DNA of 64,000 nt from Sphingobium fontiphilum (GCF_014196635.1 NZ_JACIEB010000008.1:1-64000); one strand, 5' to 3'. Positions 47,200 to 59,282 are shown, counted from the first letter of the stretch. Translations and numbers: made by a program. Notes: generated from the sequence alone by a model not told the origin.

Positions 47200-47505
47200 T
47201 TACCAGCTCGACTTGGTGACGCCGGGGATCAGGCCCTTGTTGGCCAGATCGCGGAGCTGCACACGGCAGAGGCGGAATTTGCGGTAATAGGCGCGCGGGC
47301 GGCCCGTCAGTTCGCACCGGTTGCGGATGCGGGTCGGGTTGCCGTTGCGGGGAATTTCCGCCATCTTCAGACGCGCGATCAGCCGATCGGAGTCGTCAGC
47401 GGTCGTATCATTCGCGATCGCCTTGAGCTTCGCATAGCGGCCGGCATATTTCTTCACCAGCTTCTTGCGGCGCTCATTCTTGTTGATCGAACTCAGTTTC
47501 GCCAT
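47200..47505 (-). CDS. rpsN: 30S ribosomal protein S14 (zinc-free form)
   Basis: A 101-residue S14 without the CxxC pairs of the zinc form. It starts [20 protein letters not shown] and has [34 protein letters not shown], the usual end. Confidence 0.97.
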   Translation of the reverse strand: MAKLSSINKNERRKKLVKKYAGRYAKLKAIANDTTADDSDRLIARLKMAEIPRNGNPTRIRNRCELTGRPRAYYRKFRLCRVQLRDLANKGLIPGVTKSSW

Positions 47506-47554
47506 GACTTAAGTTCTCTTTCCTTGGGTTGGTCGGAAAGAGAAGCGGGGCCGT

Positions 47555-48127
47555 TCAGGCCGCCTGCTTCTCTTCGATCGGGAAGGGGAAGCCGAAGAGG
47601 CGCAGCAATTCGCGCGCTTCATCGTCCGTCTTCGCCGTGGTGGTCACGATGATGTCCATACCGCGCACCTTGTCGACGCGGTCATAGCTGATCTCGGGGA
47701 AGATGATCTGTTCCTTGATGCCGAAGGCATAGTTGCCACGACCGTCAAAGCTCTTGGGGTTCAGACCGCGAAAGTCGCGAACGCGCGGCAGAGCGATGTT
47801 GATCAGGCGATCGAGGAACTCGTACATGCGCTCGCGGCGCAGCGTCACCTTGGCGCCGATGGGCATGCCTTCGCGCAGCTTGAACTGGGCGATCGACTTG
47901 CGGGCCTTGGTGATGACGGGCTTCTGGCCCGCGATCAGTTCCATCTCTTCGGCCGCCGAAGTGACCTTCTTCTTGTCCTGGGTCGCTTCGCCCACGCCCA
48001 TGTTGAGCGTGATCTTCTCGATCCGGGGGATTTCCATGACGTTCTTGTAACCGAATTTCTCGGTCATCGCCTTGGCGATTTCGGCGTCATAGAGCGCCTT
48101 GGAGCGCGGGATATATTTGTCGGCCAT
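47555..48127 (-). CDS. rplE: 50S ribosomal protein L5
   Basis: A 190-residue 5S rRNA-binding protein. Motifs [33 protein letters not shown] and the end [28 protein letters not shown] are typical. The ATG overlaps the rplX stop (TAATG). Confidence 0.97.
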   Translation of the reverse strand: MADKYIPRSKALYDAEIAKAMTEKFGYKNVMEIPRIEKITLNMGVGEATQDKKKVTSAAEEMELIAGQKPVITKARKSIAQFKLREGMPIGAKVTLRRERMYEFLDRLINIALPRVRDFRGLNPKSFDGRGNYAFGIKEQIIFPEISYDRVDKVRGMDIIVTTTAKTDDEARELLRLFGFPFPIEEKQAA

Positions 48128-48438
48128 TACAGCACCTCACCGGACTTGACGGCGACGCGGACCTTCTTGCCGTCGCGGTCCTCGAAACGGACGCGGGTCG
48201 GCTTGCCATCCTTGTCGGCGACAGCGACGTTGGAAATGTGCAGCGGCGCGGGCTTGCGATCGATGCCACCCTGGGGGTTCATCTGATCGGGCTTGCGATG
48301 CTTCGCATGCACGTTGACGCCTTCAACGAGGACTTTGTCCTCCTTGGGCATGACCTGCAGGACGGCGCCGGTGCGGCCCTTGTCCTTGCCGGCGAGCACG
48401 ACGACCTTGTCGCCCTTCTTGATCTTGGCAGCGCCCAT
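48127..48438 (-). CDS. rplX: 50S ribosomal protein L24
   Basis: A 103-residue L24 with the KOW motif ([22 protein letters not shown]), an early assembly protein. It overlaps rplN and rplE by 1 nt each (TAATG junctions), so the three are translated in series. Confidence 0.97.
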   Translation of the reverse strand: MGAAKIKKGDKVVVLAGKDKGRTGAVLQVMPKEDKVLVEGVNVHAKHRKPDQMNPQGGIDRKPAPLHISNVAVADKDGKPTRVRFEDRDGKKVRVAVKSGEVL

Positions 48439-48806
48439 TACAGCACCTCGGGGGCAAGCGAAATGATCTTCATGTGCTTCTTGGCGCGCAGTTCGCGAAC
48501 GACCGGGCCAAAGATACGGGTGCCGATCGGCTCCTCGTTCTTGTTGATGAGCACAGCGGCATTGCCGTCGAAACGAATCACCGAGCCATCGGCGCGGCGA
48601 ATGTCCTTGGCGGTGCGGACGATGACGGCACGATGCACGTCGCCCTTCTTAACCTTGCCGCGCGGCTGGGCTTCCTTGACGGAGACGACGATGATGTCGC
48701 CCACGCCCGCGAAGCGCCGCTTCGACCCGCCCAGCACCTTGATGCACTGGACGCGCTTGGCGCCGCTATTGTCCGCGACGTCAAGATTGGATTGCATCTG
48801 GATCAT
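48438..48806 (-). CDS. rplN: 50S ribosomal protein L14
   Basis: A 122-residue L14, first gene of the spc group. It starts [20 protein letters not shown] and has the end motif [25 protein letters not shown]. It lies 166 nt after rpsQ across a hairpin-rich spacer. Confidence 0.97.
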   Translation of the reverse strand: MIQMQSNLDVADNSGAKRVQCIKVLGGSKRRFAGVGDIIVVSVKEAQPRGKVKKGDVHRAVIVRTAKDIRRADGSVIRFDGNAAVLINKNEEPIGTRIFGPVVRELRAKKHMKIISLAPEVL

Positions 48807-48863
48807 TGATCCGGTTCCTTCTCATTTGGCCTACCGGGACAATCCCCGGCGGTTCCGAATTCC

Positions 48864-48889
48864 TGTTTCGACCCGGAAGATTCGAAACA
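48864..48889 (-). other. Hairpin in the rpsQ-rplN spacer (second)
   Basis: TGTTTCGA (48864-48871) pairs perfectly with TCGAAACA (48882-48889), loop of 10 nt. It lies between the S10-type and spc-type groups, about 58 nt before rplN. Confidence 0.5.
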
Positions 48890-48895
48890 TGAAGC

Positions 48896-48936
48896 GCGGG
48901 CCTTTACCTTCTCCCGAAGGAAAAGGCCAGCCCGCG
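48896..48936 (-). other. Hairpin in the rpsQ-rplN spacer (first)
   Basis: On the minus strand GCGGGC-TGG-CCTTT-T-CCTTC pairs through a GGGA loop with GAAGG-T-AAAGG-CCCGC. No T-run, so an RNA structure or processing site is as likely as termination. Confidence 0.5.
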
Positions 48937-48972
48937 TTTGCATGTTTTCGACCCCGTGGGCCGGTGACTGGC

Positions 48973-49236
48973 TCAGGCCGCCGTTTCGGGCGACTTGTGC
49001 GTATCCACGCGCTCGATGACCTTCCAGGTCTTCAGCTTGGAAATCGGGGCGGTTTCCTCGATGCGGACCGTCTCGCCTTCCTTGTAGACATTGCCCTCGT
49101 CATGGGCATGGTACTTCTTCGACAGGCGGATGATCTTGCCGTAGAGCGCGTGCTTAACCTTGCGCTCCACGCGAACCACCACCGTCTTGTCGGTCTTGTC
49201 GGAAACCACCGTTCCCGTCAGCACGCGCTTGGGCAT
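48973..49236 (-). CDS. rpsQ: 30S ribosomal protein S17
   Basis: An 87-residue S17: [25 protein letters not shown], then HPLYGK-like [20 protein letters not shown] and [17 protein letters not shown]. Last gene of the S10-type group. Normal length. Confidence 0.97.
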   Translation of the reverse strand: MPKRVLTGTVVSDKTDKTVVVRVERKVKHALYGKIIRLSKKYHAHDEGNVYKEGETVRIEETAPISKLKTWKVIERVDTHKSPETAA

Positions 49237-49250
49237 CGTGTGTTTCCTTC

Positions 49251-49454
49251 TTACTTCGCAGCCGAGCGCGAACGCTCGGACTGAAGGGTCATGATCTGCG
49301 CGATCGACCGGCGCACTTCACGCACCCGGCTGGGCTTTTCCAGCTGGTTGGTGGCGGCCTGGAAACGCAGGTTGAACTGCTCGCGCTTCAGGTTGTTCAG
49401 TTCGGTCGACAGCTCGTCGTCCGATTTGGTCTTGAGATCAGCAACGTTGGCCAT
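49251..49454 (-). CDS. rpmC: 50S ribosomal protein L29
   Basis: A 67-residue helical protein near the exit tunnel. It starts [20 protein letters not shown] and has [20 protein letters not shown]. The ATG at 49454 lies 5 nt after the rplP stop; longer frames upstream are out of register with rplP. Confidence 0.96.
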   Translation of the reverse strand: MANVADLKTKSDDELSTELNNLKREQFNLRFQAATNQLEKPSRVREVRRSIAQIMTLQSERSRSAAK

Positions 49455-49459
49455 CGGCT

Positions 49460-49891
49460 TCACGCTCCCAGATGCGAGGTGTCGCCGAGGCGGGCGACGA
49501 CCTTGGTCTTGATGGGCAGCTTCATCGCGGCGCGCGAGAAGGCCTCTGCTGCGAGCGGACCGGGCACGCCGTCCAGTTCGAACAGGATGCGGCCCGGCTT
49601 GACGCGAGCGGCCCAATATTCGACCGAACCCTTGCCCTTGCCCTGGCGGACTTCGGCGGGCTTCTTCGACACCGGAACGTCGGGGAACACGCGGATCCAC
49701 AGACGGCCCTGACGGCGAAGGTGACGCTGGATCGCGCGGCGGGCCGCCTCGATCTGGCGGGCGGTGACGCGCTCGGGTTCCAGAGCCTTCAGGCCATAGG
49801 CGCCGAAGTTCAGGGCGGAACCGCCCTTCGCCTCGCCCTTGATCCGACCCTTGAAGGTCTTGCGGAACTTCATCTTCTTCGGTTGCAGCAT
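49460..49891 (-). CDS. rplP: 50S ribosomal protein L16
   Basis: A 143-residue L16 at the A-site finger. It starts [19 protein letters not shown] and has [40 protein letters not shown], the family core. The ATG is 21 nt after rpsC. Confidence 0.97.
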   Translation of the reverse strand: MLQPKKMKFRKTFKGRIKGEAKGGSALNFGAYGLKALEPERVTARQIEAARRAIQRHLRRQGRLWIRVFPDVPVSKKPAEVRQGKGKGSVEYWAARVKPGRILFELDGVPGPLAAEAFSRAAMKLPIKTKVVARLGDTSHLGA

Positions 49892-49912
49892 GACGCTATA
49901 CCTACCTTATAA

Positions 49913-50608
49913 TCAGCGCGCCGGGCGCACGCCGGAGGTCTGAGCCTCCAGCATGAGCCGGTCGGTGGCCATCGGGTCGTGGCCCAGGATTTCGCCCTTG
50001 AAGATCCAGACCTTGATGCCGCACACGCCATAGGCGGTGTGCGCCTCGGCCTCGGCATAGTCGACGTTCGCGCGCAGCGTGTGCAGCGGAACGCGGCCTT
50101 CGCGATACCATTCGGTGCGGGCGATTTCCGCGCCGCCCAGACGGCCGCCGCAGGTGATCTTGATGCCTTCGGCGCCCAGACGCAGGGCCGACTGCACCGC
50201 GCGCTTCATGGCGCGACGGAAGGCGACACGGCGTTCGAGCTGGTCGGCGATGCCCTGTGCGACGAGCTTGGAGTCGATTTCCGGCTTGCGGATTTCAACG
50301 ATGTTCAGCGACACGTCGGACGCGGTGAACTGACCCAGCTTGCGGCGCAGCTTTTCGATGTCCGCGCCCTTCTTGCCGATGATGACGCCCGGACGGGCGG
50401 CATAGACCGACACGCGGCACAGCTTGGCCGGACGCTCGATCACGACCTTGCTGATCGCGGCCTGCGGCAGGTTCTTCATGATGTACTGGCGGATCTTCAG
50501 ATCCTCCAGCAGCAGACGGCCATAATCCTGGCCTTCGGCGAACCAGCGGCTGTCCCAGGTGCGGTTGATCTGGAGACGCAGACCGATCGGATTGCTCTTG
50601 TGACCCAT
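49913..50608 (-). CDS. rpsC: 30S ribosomal protein S3
   Basis: A 231-residue S3 with an N-terminal KH domain ([14 protein letters not shown]) and the C-terminal S3 domain ([27 protein letters not shown]). It forms the mRNA entry helicase region with S4 and S5. ATG at 50608 ([13 protein letters not shown]) is the family start. Confidence 0.97.
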   Translation of the reverse strand: MGHKSNPIGLRLQINRTWDSRWFAEGQDYGRLLLEDLKIRQYIMKNLPQAAISKVVIERPAKLCRVSVYAARPGVIIGKKGADIEKLRRKLGQFTASDVSLNIVEIRKPEIDSKLVAQGIADQLERRVAFRRAMKRAVQSALRLGAEGIKITCGGRLGGAEIARTEWYREGRVPLHTLRANVDYAEAEAHTAYGVCGIKVWIFKGEILGHDPMATDRLMLEAQTSGVRPAR

Positions 50609-50612
50609 GTGC

Positions 50613-50999
50613 TTACGCCTCCGCTTCTTCGCCAGCTTCACGCACGACGATGCGCACGCGGCTGAAGGGCTTGAGGATACGGGTCGACTTGCCGCGGCCG
50701 CGTGCGTGGAAACGCTTCAGGGTGAAGCTCTTGCCCACCGAAGCTTCCGCGACGACCAGCGAGTCGACGTCGAGATTGTGGTTGTTTTCCGCATTGGCGA
50801 TGGCCGAAGCCAGCACCTTGCGAACGTCGACCGCCATCGCCTTCTTCGAGAAGGCGAGCACGTTCAGCGCGTCTTCGACCTTGCGGCCGCGGATCAGCGC
50901 GGCGACCAGGTTCAGCTTCTGCGCCGAACCACGGATCTGCGTGCCGACGGCCAGAGCCTCGTTATCGGCGACGCGACGGGGAGCCTTGGGCTTCGACAT
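50613..50999 (-). CDS. rplV: 50S ribosomal protein L22
   Basis: A 128-residue L22 lining the exit tunnel. It starts [21 protein letters not shown]; the core [20 protein letters not shown] and the tunnel loop [22 protein letters not shown] are present. The ATG overlaps the rpsS stop (TGATG). Confidence 0.97.
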   Translation of the reverse strand: MSKPKAPRRVADNEALAVGTQIRGSAQKLNLVAALIRGRKVEDALNVLAFSKKAMAVDVRKVLASAIANAENNHNLDVDSLVVAEASVGKSFTLKRFHARGRGKSTRILKPFSRVRIVVREAGEEAEA

Positions 51000-51274
51000 C
51001 AGCGCTTACCCTTCTTGTCGGCGGCGTGGCCGGGGAAATAGCGGGTCGGGGCGAATTCGCCCAGCTTGTGACCCACCATGTCCTCGTTGACGGACACCGG
51101 AACATGCTTGCGGCCATTGTAGACGTTGAACGTCAGGCCCACGAACTGCGGCAGGATGGTGGAGCGACGCGACCAGGTCTTGATCGGGGCGCGGCCACCG
51201 GCATCCTGGGCCGCTTCGGCCTTCTTGAGAAGGCTGAGGTCCACGAACGGACCTTTCCAGACGGAACGAGCCAT
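50999..51274 (-). CDS. rpsS: 30S ribosomal protein S19
   Basis: A 91-residue S19. [41 protein letters not shown] and the end [20 protein letters not shown] are all standard. Confidence 0.97.
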   Translation of the reverse strand: MARSVWKGPFVDLSLLKKAEAAQDAGGRAPIKTWSRRSTILPQFVGLTFNVYNGRKHVPVSVNEDMVGHKLGEFAPTRYFPGHAADKKGKR

Positions 51275-51280
51275 CGCGGA

Positions 51281-52117
51281 TTACCTCTTCTTCTTGGCGT
51301 GACGGCTACGGATGATGAACTTGTCCGTGGCCTTGTTGTGACGGGTGCGGGCGCCCTTGGTCGGCTTGCCCCAGGGGGTGACCGGATGACGACCGCCAGA
51401 GGTGCGGCCTTCACCGCCGCCATGGGGGTGATCGACCGGGTTCTTGGCGACGCCGCGGGTCAGCGGACGCTTGCCCAGCCAGCGGTTGCGGCCGGCCTTG
51501 GCAAGGTTGGTGTTGGCGTTGTCGGGGTTCGACACCGCGCCCACCGTGCCCATGCAGTCGGAACGGATGTACCGCTGTTCACCCGACGACAGGCGAACCA
51601 TCACCATGCCGCGATCGCGACCAACGAGCTGGGCATAGGTGCCCGCCGAACGGCAGAGCTGACCGCCCTTGCCCGGCTTCATCTCGATATTGTGGATGAT
51701 CGTGCCGACCGGCATCTGGCCCAGTTCCATCGCGTTGCCCGGCTTCACGTCGGTCTTCTTGCCCGCGATGATCTTGTCGCCGGGGGCCAGACGCTGCGGC
51801 GCCAGGACGTAGTTCTGGGTGCCATCGGGATAGCTGACCAGCGCGATGAAGGCGGTGCGGTTGGGGTCATATTCCAGACGCTCCACCGTGCCTTCGACGT
51901 CCCACAGGCGACGCTTGAAGTCGATGATGCGATATTTCTGCTTGTGACCGCCCGCGATACCGCGCGAGGTCACATGACCCTTGTTGTTGCGGCCACCGGT
52001 CTTGCGCTTGCCTTCGGTCAGCGCCTTGACGGGCTTGCCCTTGTGCAGGCTCGACTTGTCGACGAGGATCAGGCCGCGCTGGGCCGGGCTCGTCGGGTTA
52101 TAGTGCTTGAGTGCCAT
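51281..52117 (-). CDS. rplB: 50S ribosomal protein L2
   Basis: A 278-residue protein needed for subunit joining and the peptidyl transferase centre. The start [20 protein letters not shown], the [16 protein letters not shown] core and the conserved [17 protein letters not shown] segment (with the functional His) are present. Confidence 0.98.
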   Translation of the reverse strand: MALKHYNPTSPAQRGLILVDKSSLHKGKPVKALTEGKRKTGGRNNKGHVTSRGIAGGHKQKYRIIDFKRRLWDVEGTVERLEYDPNRTAFIALVSYPDGTQNYVLAPQRLAPGDKIIAGKKTDVKPGNAMELGQMPVGTIIHNIEMKPGKGGQLCRSAGTYAQLVGRDRGMVMVRLSSGEQRYIRSDCMGTVGAVSNPDNANTNLAKAGRNRWLGKRPLTRGVAKNPVDHPHGGGEGRTSGGRHPVTPWGKPTKGARTRHNKATDKFIIRSRHAKKKR

Positions 52118-52127
52118 TGATCCCGCC

Positions 52128-52442
52128 TCAAATACCGGTGGTGACGTCGATGGACTGGCCTTCGGCCAGCGTCACGATCGCCTTCTTCACGTCGTTGCGC
52201 TTGTAGGGCTTGCCCTTCCAGCGCTTGACCTTGCCCTTCTGGATCAGCGTGTTGACCGCTTTCACGGTCACGCCGAACAGGGCTTCGACAGCAGCCTTGA
52301 TTTCCGGCTTGGTGGCGTCGCCAGCAACCTTGAAAACCACGGCGTTGTTTTCGGAGAGAAGGGTCGACTTCTCGGTGATGACCGGGGCGACAACCACGTC
52401 ATAATGACGGTTGGCGACGGTCGCGGCTTCGTTCTTAGCCAT
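52128..52442 (-). CDS. rplW: 50S ribosomal protein L23
   Basis: A 104-residue L23, the exit-site contact for trigger factor and signal recognition particle. [18 protein letters not shown] and [23 protein letters not shown] [20 protein letters not shown] are typical. Its start overlaps the rplD end by 8 nt. Confidence 0.97.
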   Translation of the reverse strand: MAKNEAATVANRHYDVVVAPVITEKSTLLSENNAVVFKVAGDATKPEIKAAVEALFGVTVKAVNTLIQKGKVKRWKGKPYKRNDVKKAIVTLAEGQSIDVTTGI

Positions 52443-53058
52443 TGAAGCGGGCCTCCAGCTTTTCGACCGCGGCGCGGGTCAGCACCAGCGAGTCGGCTTT
52501 CAGGATGTCGTAGACATTGGCGCCGACGGCGGGCAGCAGGTCCACGCCGACGATGTTGGCCGACGCCTTGGCGAAGCTGACATTGACCGCGTCGCCGTCG
52601 ATGAACAGCGCCTTGGACAGGTTCAGCTTGGCAAGGCTGGCGACCAGCGCCTTGGTCTTGCCTTCGGCAACGTCAAGGTTGTCGACCACGATCAGCGATC
52701 CGGTCTTGGCCTTCGACGACAGCGCCATCTTCAGGCCCAGCGCGCGAACCTTCTTGTTCAGCGAAGGGTTGAAGTCGCGGACGCGGGCGCCGTGGGCCTT
52801 ACCACCGCCGATGAAGACGGGAGCGCGGCGATCGCCGTGACGGGCGGTGCCGCCGCCCTTCTGGCGACCGAACTTCTTGCCGGTGCGGGCGACATCGGAA
52901 CGCTCGCGGGTGCCGCGGGCAGTGCCGCGACGCTTTTCGAGCTGCCAGGTGACGACGCGGTGCAGGATGTCGGCGCGGGGCTCAAGGCCGAAAACGGCGT
53001 CGTTGAGCTCCAGATCGCCAGCTTCCGCTGCATCGAGGGTCTGTACGTTGACCTTCAT
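52435..53058 (-). CDS. rplD: 50S ribosomal protein L4
   Basis: A 207-residue L4, which forms part of the exit tunnel; in E. coli it autoregulates the S10 operon. It begins [20 protein letters not shown]; the tunnel loop is [38 protein letters not shown]. The ATG follows rplC by 3 nt. Confidence 0.97.
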   Translation of the reverse strand: MKVNVQTLDAAEAGDLELNDAVFGLEPRADILHRVVTWQLEKRRGTARGTRERSDVARTGKKFGRQKGGGTARHGDRRAPVFIGGGKAHGARVRDFNPSLNKKVRALGLKMALSSKAKTGSLIVVDNLDVAEGKTKALVASLAKLNLSKALFIDGDAVNVSFAKASANIVGVDLLPAVGANVYDILKADSLVLTRAAVEKLEARFNG

Positions 53059-53061
53059 GGT

Positions 53062-53817
53062 TTAGCCCTCCTGGCCTTCGGTCGCTTCGGGAGCCGCCGC
53101 TTCTTCAGCGGGCGTCTCGGCGGCAGCGTTGTTGCTGTTGGCGGCAGCCTTCAGGCTGGCCGGATAGGGCGCGTCGGCGGGGCGCTTCACCTTCACGGCG
53201 TCGCACACGGTCAGCCAGGTGCCCTTGGCGCCCGGAACCGAACCCTTGACGAACAACAGGCCGCGCTCGACGTCCGTGCGGACGATCTCCAGGTTCTGCT
53301 GCGTGCGTTCGCGGTCGCCCATGTGGCCCGCCATCTTCTTGTTCTTGAACACGCGGCCCGGATCCTGACGGTTACCGGTCGAACCATGGGCGCGGTGGCT
53401 GATCGACACGCCGTGGGTGGCGCGCATACCGCCGAAGCCCCAGCGCTTCATGGCGCCGGCAAAGCCCTTGCCCTGGGTGTGACCGGCGACGTCGACCAGC
53501 TGGCCGGCGATGAAATGGTCGGCGGCGATTTCCGCGCCGACATCGAGGAGCGCGTCCTCGGCGACACGAAATTCGACCAGACGCTGCTTGGGCTCAACTT
53601 CCGCCTTGGCGAAGTGGCCGCGCTGCGGCTTGGCGACATTCTTGACCTTAGCGACACCAGCGCCGAGCTGGACGGCCACATAGCCGTCGCTGTCCACGCT
53701 CTTGCGCGCCACGACCTGATTGCCCTCAAGGGCCAGAACCGTGACGGGCACGTGCCGTCCGTCCTCATTGAACAGGCGGGTCATCCCCACCTTCTTCGCG
53801 ATAACGCCTGTGCGCAT
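53062..53817 (-). CDS. rplC: 50S ribosomal protein L3
   Basis: A 251-residue L3, which initiates 50S assembly near the peptidyl transferase centre. Start [20 protein letters not shown]; the conserved [28 protein letters not shown] segment carries the Gln methylated in other bacteria. The C-terminal tail is acidic/Ala-rich and lengthened. GGAG precedes the ATG at 53817; a GTG at 53820 is adjacent. It is the first gene after the structured spacer behind rpsJ. Confidence 0.97.
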   Translation of the reverse strand: MRTGVIAKKVGMTRLFNEDGRHVPVTVLALEGNQVVARKSVDSDGYVAVQLGAGVAKVKNVAKPQRGHFAKAEVEPKQRLVEFRVAEDALLDVGAEIAADHFIAGQLVDVAGHTQGKGFAGAMKRWGFGGMRATHGVSISHRAHGSTGNRQDPGRVFKNKKMAGHMGDRERTQQNLEIVRTDVERGLLFVKGSVPGAKGTWLTVCDAVKVKRPADAPYPASLKAAANSNNAAAETPAEEAAAPEATEGQEG

Positions 53818-54127
53818 CACTATTTGCTCCCACAGAGGCCCGTCTTAGCAACGGGCGTATCCAACGAAAAAACCGCTCAGGATGATTCCCTCGCGGCCCA
53901 ACCCAAATAATAGATCACCCCGTCAGGGTCGGATGCCGATCCCTCCCGGGAAAGGCGACGGGGGACCAGGACCACGCGCCTGCCCGGTTCACCGGATAAA
54001 GGCCGTGCGGTATCCCTTGTGTCGTTTGAGCCCCCAGCGAGCTGGAGTACCCGATACCCTGCCTGTCCAAAGGACCACAGGGACTTGCTTGTTTGCCCGA
54101 GACCCCGGCCTTCGCCGGGGCTAAAGA
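53818..54127 (-). ncRNA. Structured spacer between rpsJ and rplC, candidate rplC leader
   Basis: No gene fits here, yet the minus strand holds many helices: CCCCGGC/GCCGGGG with GAAG loop (54103-54120); GGTATC/GATACC (54009-54014, 54053-54058) enclosing CCAG/CTGG; a long arm CACG-GCC-CCGG/CCGG-GGC-CGTG (53973-54007); GGGTCGG/CCGATCCC (53926-53943); and GCCCGT/ACGGGC (53838-53856) just before the rplC ribosome site. A ribosomal-protein leader RNA is the likeliest reading (inference). Confidence 0.5.
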
Positions 54128-54149
54128 CAAACTCGCTTAAGCGAGTTTG
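54128..54149 (-). terminator. Palindrome over the rpsJ stop codon, likely terminator
   Basis: CAAACTCGC and GCGAGTTTG form perfect 9-bp arms around TTAA (54137-54140), which includes the rpsJ stop. In the direction of transcription TCTTTAG follows. It could end the str-rpsJ transcript. Confidence 0.55.
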
Positions 54150-54445
54150 ATTTCCACGTTCACGCCGGCAGCCAGGTCCAGCTTCATCAGCGCGTCGACC
54201 GTCTGCGGCGTCGGCTGCACAATGTCAAGCATACGCTTGTAGGTGCGGACTTCGAACTGCTCGCGCGACTTCTTGTCGATGTGCGGGCCACGGTTGACCG
54301 TGAACTTTTCGATGCGCGTCGGCAGGGGAATGGGGCCGCGGATGAGAGCGCCGGTGCGACGGGCGGTTTCGGCGATGTCGCCGGTTGCCTGGTCGAGCAC
54401 GCGATGGTCGAATGCCTTGAGGCGAATGCGGATGTTGCTGTCCAT
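54137..54445 (-). CDS. rpsJ: 30S ribosomal protein S10
   Basis: A 102-residue S10, also the NusE transcription factor in antitermination. [41 protein letters not shown] and the end [15 protein letters not shown] are typical. It follows tuf by about 200 nt and is cut off from rplC by more than 300 nt, so it appears to belong to the str group here. Confidence 0.97.
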   Translation of the reverse strand: MDSNIRIRLKAFDHRVLDQATGDIAETARRTGALIRGPIPLPTRIEKFTVNRGPHIDKKSREQFEVRTYKRMLDIVQPTPQTVDALMKLDLAAGVNVEIKLA

Positions 54446-54610
54446 GTCCTGTTACCGATGCGAAAGAGCCAAATACCCAGCGCATTTTCCAAAATCAGCC
54501 GGAGCAGCCGATGATTTATGAAAATGCACCACCAAAAAATATCCGCCCCGTTTCCGGCCCTTCTAGCTCGGTTGAGCCGGAGAAAGGCGATCCGGGGCGG
54601 TGGAAAATCA

Positions 54611-54642
54611 CAGCGGCGCGAATCAGGCGATTCGCGCCGCTG
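54611..54642 (-). terminator. Strong hairpin after tuf
   Basis: CAGCGGCGCGAATC (54611-54624) pairs perfectly with GATTCGCGCCGCTG (54629-54642), a 14-bp stem with a 4-nt loop, 10 nt past the tuf stop. In the tuf direction TGATTTTCC follows. Likely a terminator or attenuator before rpsJ. Confidence 0.75.
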
Positions 54643-54652
54643 CGGTCCTATA

Positions 54653-55843
54653 TTACTTCGAGATCGTGCCGACAACCCCTGCGCCGACGGTGCGGCCGCC
54701 TTCGCGGATGGCGAAGCGCAGACCCGAGTCCATCGCGATCGGAGCGATCAGCTTCACGCCCAGCTTCACATTGTCGCCCGGCATCACCATTTCGGTGCCT
54801 TCCGGCAGGATCACTTCGCCGGTGACGTCGGTGGTGCGGAAGTAGAACTGCGGACGATAGTTCGCGAAGAACGGGGTGTGACGGCCGCCTTCTTCCTTCG
54901 ACAGCACATAGACTTCGGCGTCGAATTCGGTGTGCGGGGTGACCGAGCCGGGCTTGGCCAGAACCTGGCCACGCTCAACGTCTTCACGGCCGACGCCACG
55001 AACCAGGGCGCCGATGTTGTCGCCGGCGCGACCTTCGTCGAGCAGCTTGCGGAACATTTCAACGCCGGTCACGGTGGTCTTGCGGGTGGGCTTGATGCCG
55101 ACGATTTCGACTTCTTCGCCGACCTTGACGATGCCGGTTTCGACACGGCCGGTCACCACGGTGCCGCGACCCGAGATCGAGAACACGTCTTCGATCGGCA
55201 TCAGGAACGGCTTGTCGACCGGACGTTCGGGCTGCGGGATCCAGCTGTCGACAGCCTGCATCAGCTTCAGAACGGCGTCGTGGCCGATTTCCGGGGTCTT
55301 GTCCTGCAGGGCGGCAACGGCCGAGCCGGGGATGATCGGAATATTGTCGCCGTCGAAGTCGTACGAGCTCAGCAGCTCGCGGATTTCCAGCTCGACCAGT
55401 TCCAGGATTTCCGGATCGTCGACCAGGTCAACCTTGTTCATGAACACCACCAACTGGGGCACGCCGACCTGCTTGGCGAGCAGGATGTGCTCGCGGGTCT
55501 GCGGCATCGGGCCGTCGGTGGCCGAAACGACCAGGATCGCGCCGTCCATCTGGGCGGCGCCGGTGATCATGTTCTTCACATAGTCGGCGTGGCCGGGGCA
55601 GTCGACGTGCGCATAGTGGCGCTCGGCGGTTTCATATTCGACGTGGGCGGTCGAAATGGTGATGCCGCGCTCGCGCTCTTCAGGCGCCTTGTCGATGTTG
55701 TCGTACGAGGTGAAGGTCGCGCCGCCGGTTTCGGCCAGCACCTTCGTGATCGCCGCGGTCAGCGAGGTCTTGCCATGGTCGACGTGACCGATGGTGCCGA
55801 TGTTGCAGTGCGGCTTCGTCCGCTCAAACTTAGCTTTCGCCAT
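54653..55843 (-). CDS. tuf: Elongation factor Tu
   Basis: Delivers aminoacyl-tRNA to the ribosome. A 396-residue GTPase with [10 protein letters not shown] (P-loop), the effector region [19 protein letters not shown] with the catalytic His, NKVDLVDD and the C-terminal beta-barrel domains ([35 protein letters not shown]). It lies 135 nt after fusA across two hairpins. Confidence 0.98.
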   Translation of the reverse strand: MAKAKFERTKPHCNIGTIGHVDHGKTSLTAAITKVLAETGGATFTSYDNIDKAPEERERGITISTAHVEYETAERHYAHVDCPGHADYVKNMITGAAQMDGAILVVSATDGPMPQTREHILLAKQVGVPQLVVFMNKVDLVDDPEILELVELEIRELLSSYDFDGDNIPIIPGSAVAALQDKTPEIGHDAVLKLMQAVDSWIPQPERPVDKPFLMPIEDVFSISGRGTVVTGRVETGIVKVGEEVEIVGIKPTRKTTVTGVEMFRKLLDEGRAGDNIGALVRGVGREDVERGQVLAKPGSVTPHTEFDAEVYVLSKEEGGRHTPFFANYRPQFYFRTTDVTGEVILPEGTEMVMPGDNVKLGVKLIAPIAMDSGLRFAIREGGRTVGAGVVGTISK

Positions 55844-55888
55844 TTTATCCTACCTTCTAATCAAATCCGTGTGGTTTGACCGCTCGGC

Positions 55889-55907
55889 CGCGCCTTGCGA
55901 AGGCGCG
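55889..55907 (-). other. Hairpin in the fusA-tuf spacer, proximal to tuf
   Basis: CGCGCCTT (55889-55896) pairs with AAGGCGCG (55900-55907), loop GCG. About 45 nt before the tuf start; perfect 8-bp stem without T-run. Confidence 0.5.
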
Positions 55908-55943
55908 TCCATAGCAGCAAATTTCGATATTACCAGCCCCTAA

Positions 55944-55965
55944 CCGACCCGTTCGCACGGGTCGG
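55944..55965 (-). other. Hairpin in the fusA-tuf spacer, proximal to fusA
   Basis: CCGACCCG (55944-55951) pairs with CGGGTCGG (55958-55965), loop TTCGCA, 13 nt past the fusA stop. Probably protects or attenuates the transcript. Confidence 0.5.
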
Positions 55966-55978
55966 CCAGAGAAAGTCG

Positions 55979-58072
<2,094 letters not shown>

Positions 58073-58200
58073 GATGCTTCTCCGTTGCCGGCGCGCCGGC
58101 GGTTGGGATTCGTGTGTGTGCGTGGCCCCTAAACCAATCCGTCCGCCATGGGTAGCCACCCACGGCGAACGGACCGAATTTTGAAACCCATGGTCAGGAC

Positions 58201-58222
58201 GCGGGCGAACCGGGTCGCCCGC
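58201..58222 (-). other. Hairpin after rpsG
   Basis: GCGGGCGA (58201-58208) pairs with TCGCCCGC (58215-58222), loop ACCGGG, 9 nt past the rpsG stop. A second arm pair with wobble lies near 58139-58174, between this and fusA. Confidence 0.5.
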
Positions 58223-58231
58223 GGCCCGTTC

Positions 58232-58702
58232 TTACCAGCGGTAGTGCGAGAAGGCGCGGTTCGCTTCCGCCATGCGGTGCGTGTCTTCGCGCTTCTTGAC
58301 CGCGTTGCCGCGGTTGTTGGCGGCGTCCAGCAGTTCGCCCGACAGGCGGGCGGCCATGGTGGTTTCGCTGCGGTTGCGCGCGGCGGTGATCAGCCAGCGA
58401 ATGGCCAGCGCCTGGGCGCGCTCGGGGCGCACTTCGACCGGAACCTGATAGGTGGCGCCGCCGACGCGGCGGCTGCGGACCTCGATACCCGGCTTCACAT
58501 TGTTCAGCGCGTCGTGGAACATGCCGATCGGGTCCTTCTTGGACTTCGCTTCGACAGTTTCGAGCGCACCGTAAACGATGGACTCGGCGACGGCTTTCTT
58601 GCCGTCTTCCATGACGCTGTTCATGAACTTGGACAGAACCTGATCGCCGAACTTGGGATCGGGCAGGATGACGCGCTTTTCGGGGCGACGACGACGTGAC
58701 AT
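58232..58702 (-). CDS. rpsG: 30S ribosomal protein S7
   Basis: A 156-residue S7 at the E site; in E. coli it also regulates the str operon. [56 protein letters not shown] and the end [11 protein letters not shown] are typical. 14 nt after rpsL. Confidence 0.97.
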   Translation of the reverse strand: MSRRRRPEKRVILPDPKFGDQVLSKFMNSVMEDGKKAVAESIVYGALETVEAKSKKDPIGMFHDALNNVKPGIEVRSRRVGGATYQVPVEVRPERAQALAIRWLITAARNRSETTMAARLSGELLDAANNRGNAVKKREDTHRMAEANRAFSHYRW

Positions 58703-58716
58703 GTTTTCAGTCTCCC

Positions 58717-59088
58717 TTACTTAGGACGCTTCGCGCCGTACTTCGAACGGCTCTGCTTACGGTTCTTGACGCCCTGGGTATCCAGCACGCCGCGCAGCAC
58801 ATGGTAACGCACGCCGGGAAGGTCGCGTACGCGGCCGCCACGGATCAGCACGACCGAGTGCTCCTGAAGGTTGTGGCCTTCACCCGGGATATAGGTGATG
58901 ACTTCGCGCTGGTTGACCAGGCGGACCTTCGCCACCTTGCGGAGAGCCGAGTTCGGCTTTTTCGGGGTCGTCGTGTAGACGCGGGTGCAAACGCCGCGCT
59001 TTTGCGGGTTGGCTTCCATCGCAGGGACCTTGGACTTGGCCTTCTGCGGTTCACGGCCCTTGCGGACCAACTGGTTGATCGTTGGCAT
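58717..59088 (-). CDS. rpsL: 30S ribosomal protein S12, Arg at position 88
   Basis: A 123-residue decoding-centre protein starting at ATG 59088 ([15 protein letters not shown]). Loop 1 [13 protein letters not shown] keeps Lys43. In loop 2 the family GGRVKDLPG reads GGRVRDLPG, so residue 88 is Arg (codon CGC at 58827-58825). In E. coli the Lys-to-Arg change here confers streptomycin resistance. First gene of the str operon. Confidence 0.98.
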   Translation of the reverse strand: MPTINQLVRKGREPQKAKSKVPAMEANPQKRGVCTRVYTTTPKKPNSALRKVAKVRLVNQREVITYIPGEGHNLQEHSVVLIRGGRVRDLPGVRYHVLRGVLDTQGVKNRKQSRSKYGAKRPK

Positions 59089-59282
59089 GAAGCCCTTCAC
59101 CTTTTTCAGTTACTTTACCGAAAAACATCCCGATGCCTGCCGCCTTGTTGAACGGCAATAAGGCCCGGGCGACCAAAGGCCGCCGGGACTTGCGAGAGCA
59201 TTCCGGCAATGTTCAGCTCGTAATATGCCCGGCTTTGCGCGTCGGGGACCGAATCCCCCCGGCGTTTTTCCCGGCGAGCGGG
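59089..59282 (-). other. Long 5' leader of the str operon
   Basis: About 190 nt between the promoter and rpsL with no gene. It is rich in GC pairings, such as GCCCGGGC-rich arms around 59162-59190 and CGGCG/CGCCG-like repeats near 59258-59275. Possibly a control region for ribosomal protein synthesis. Confidence 0.35.
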
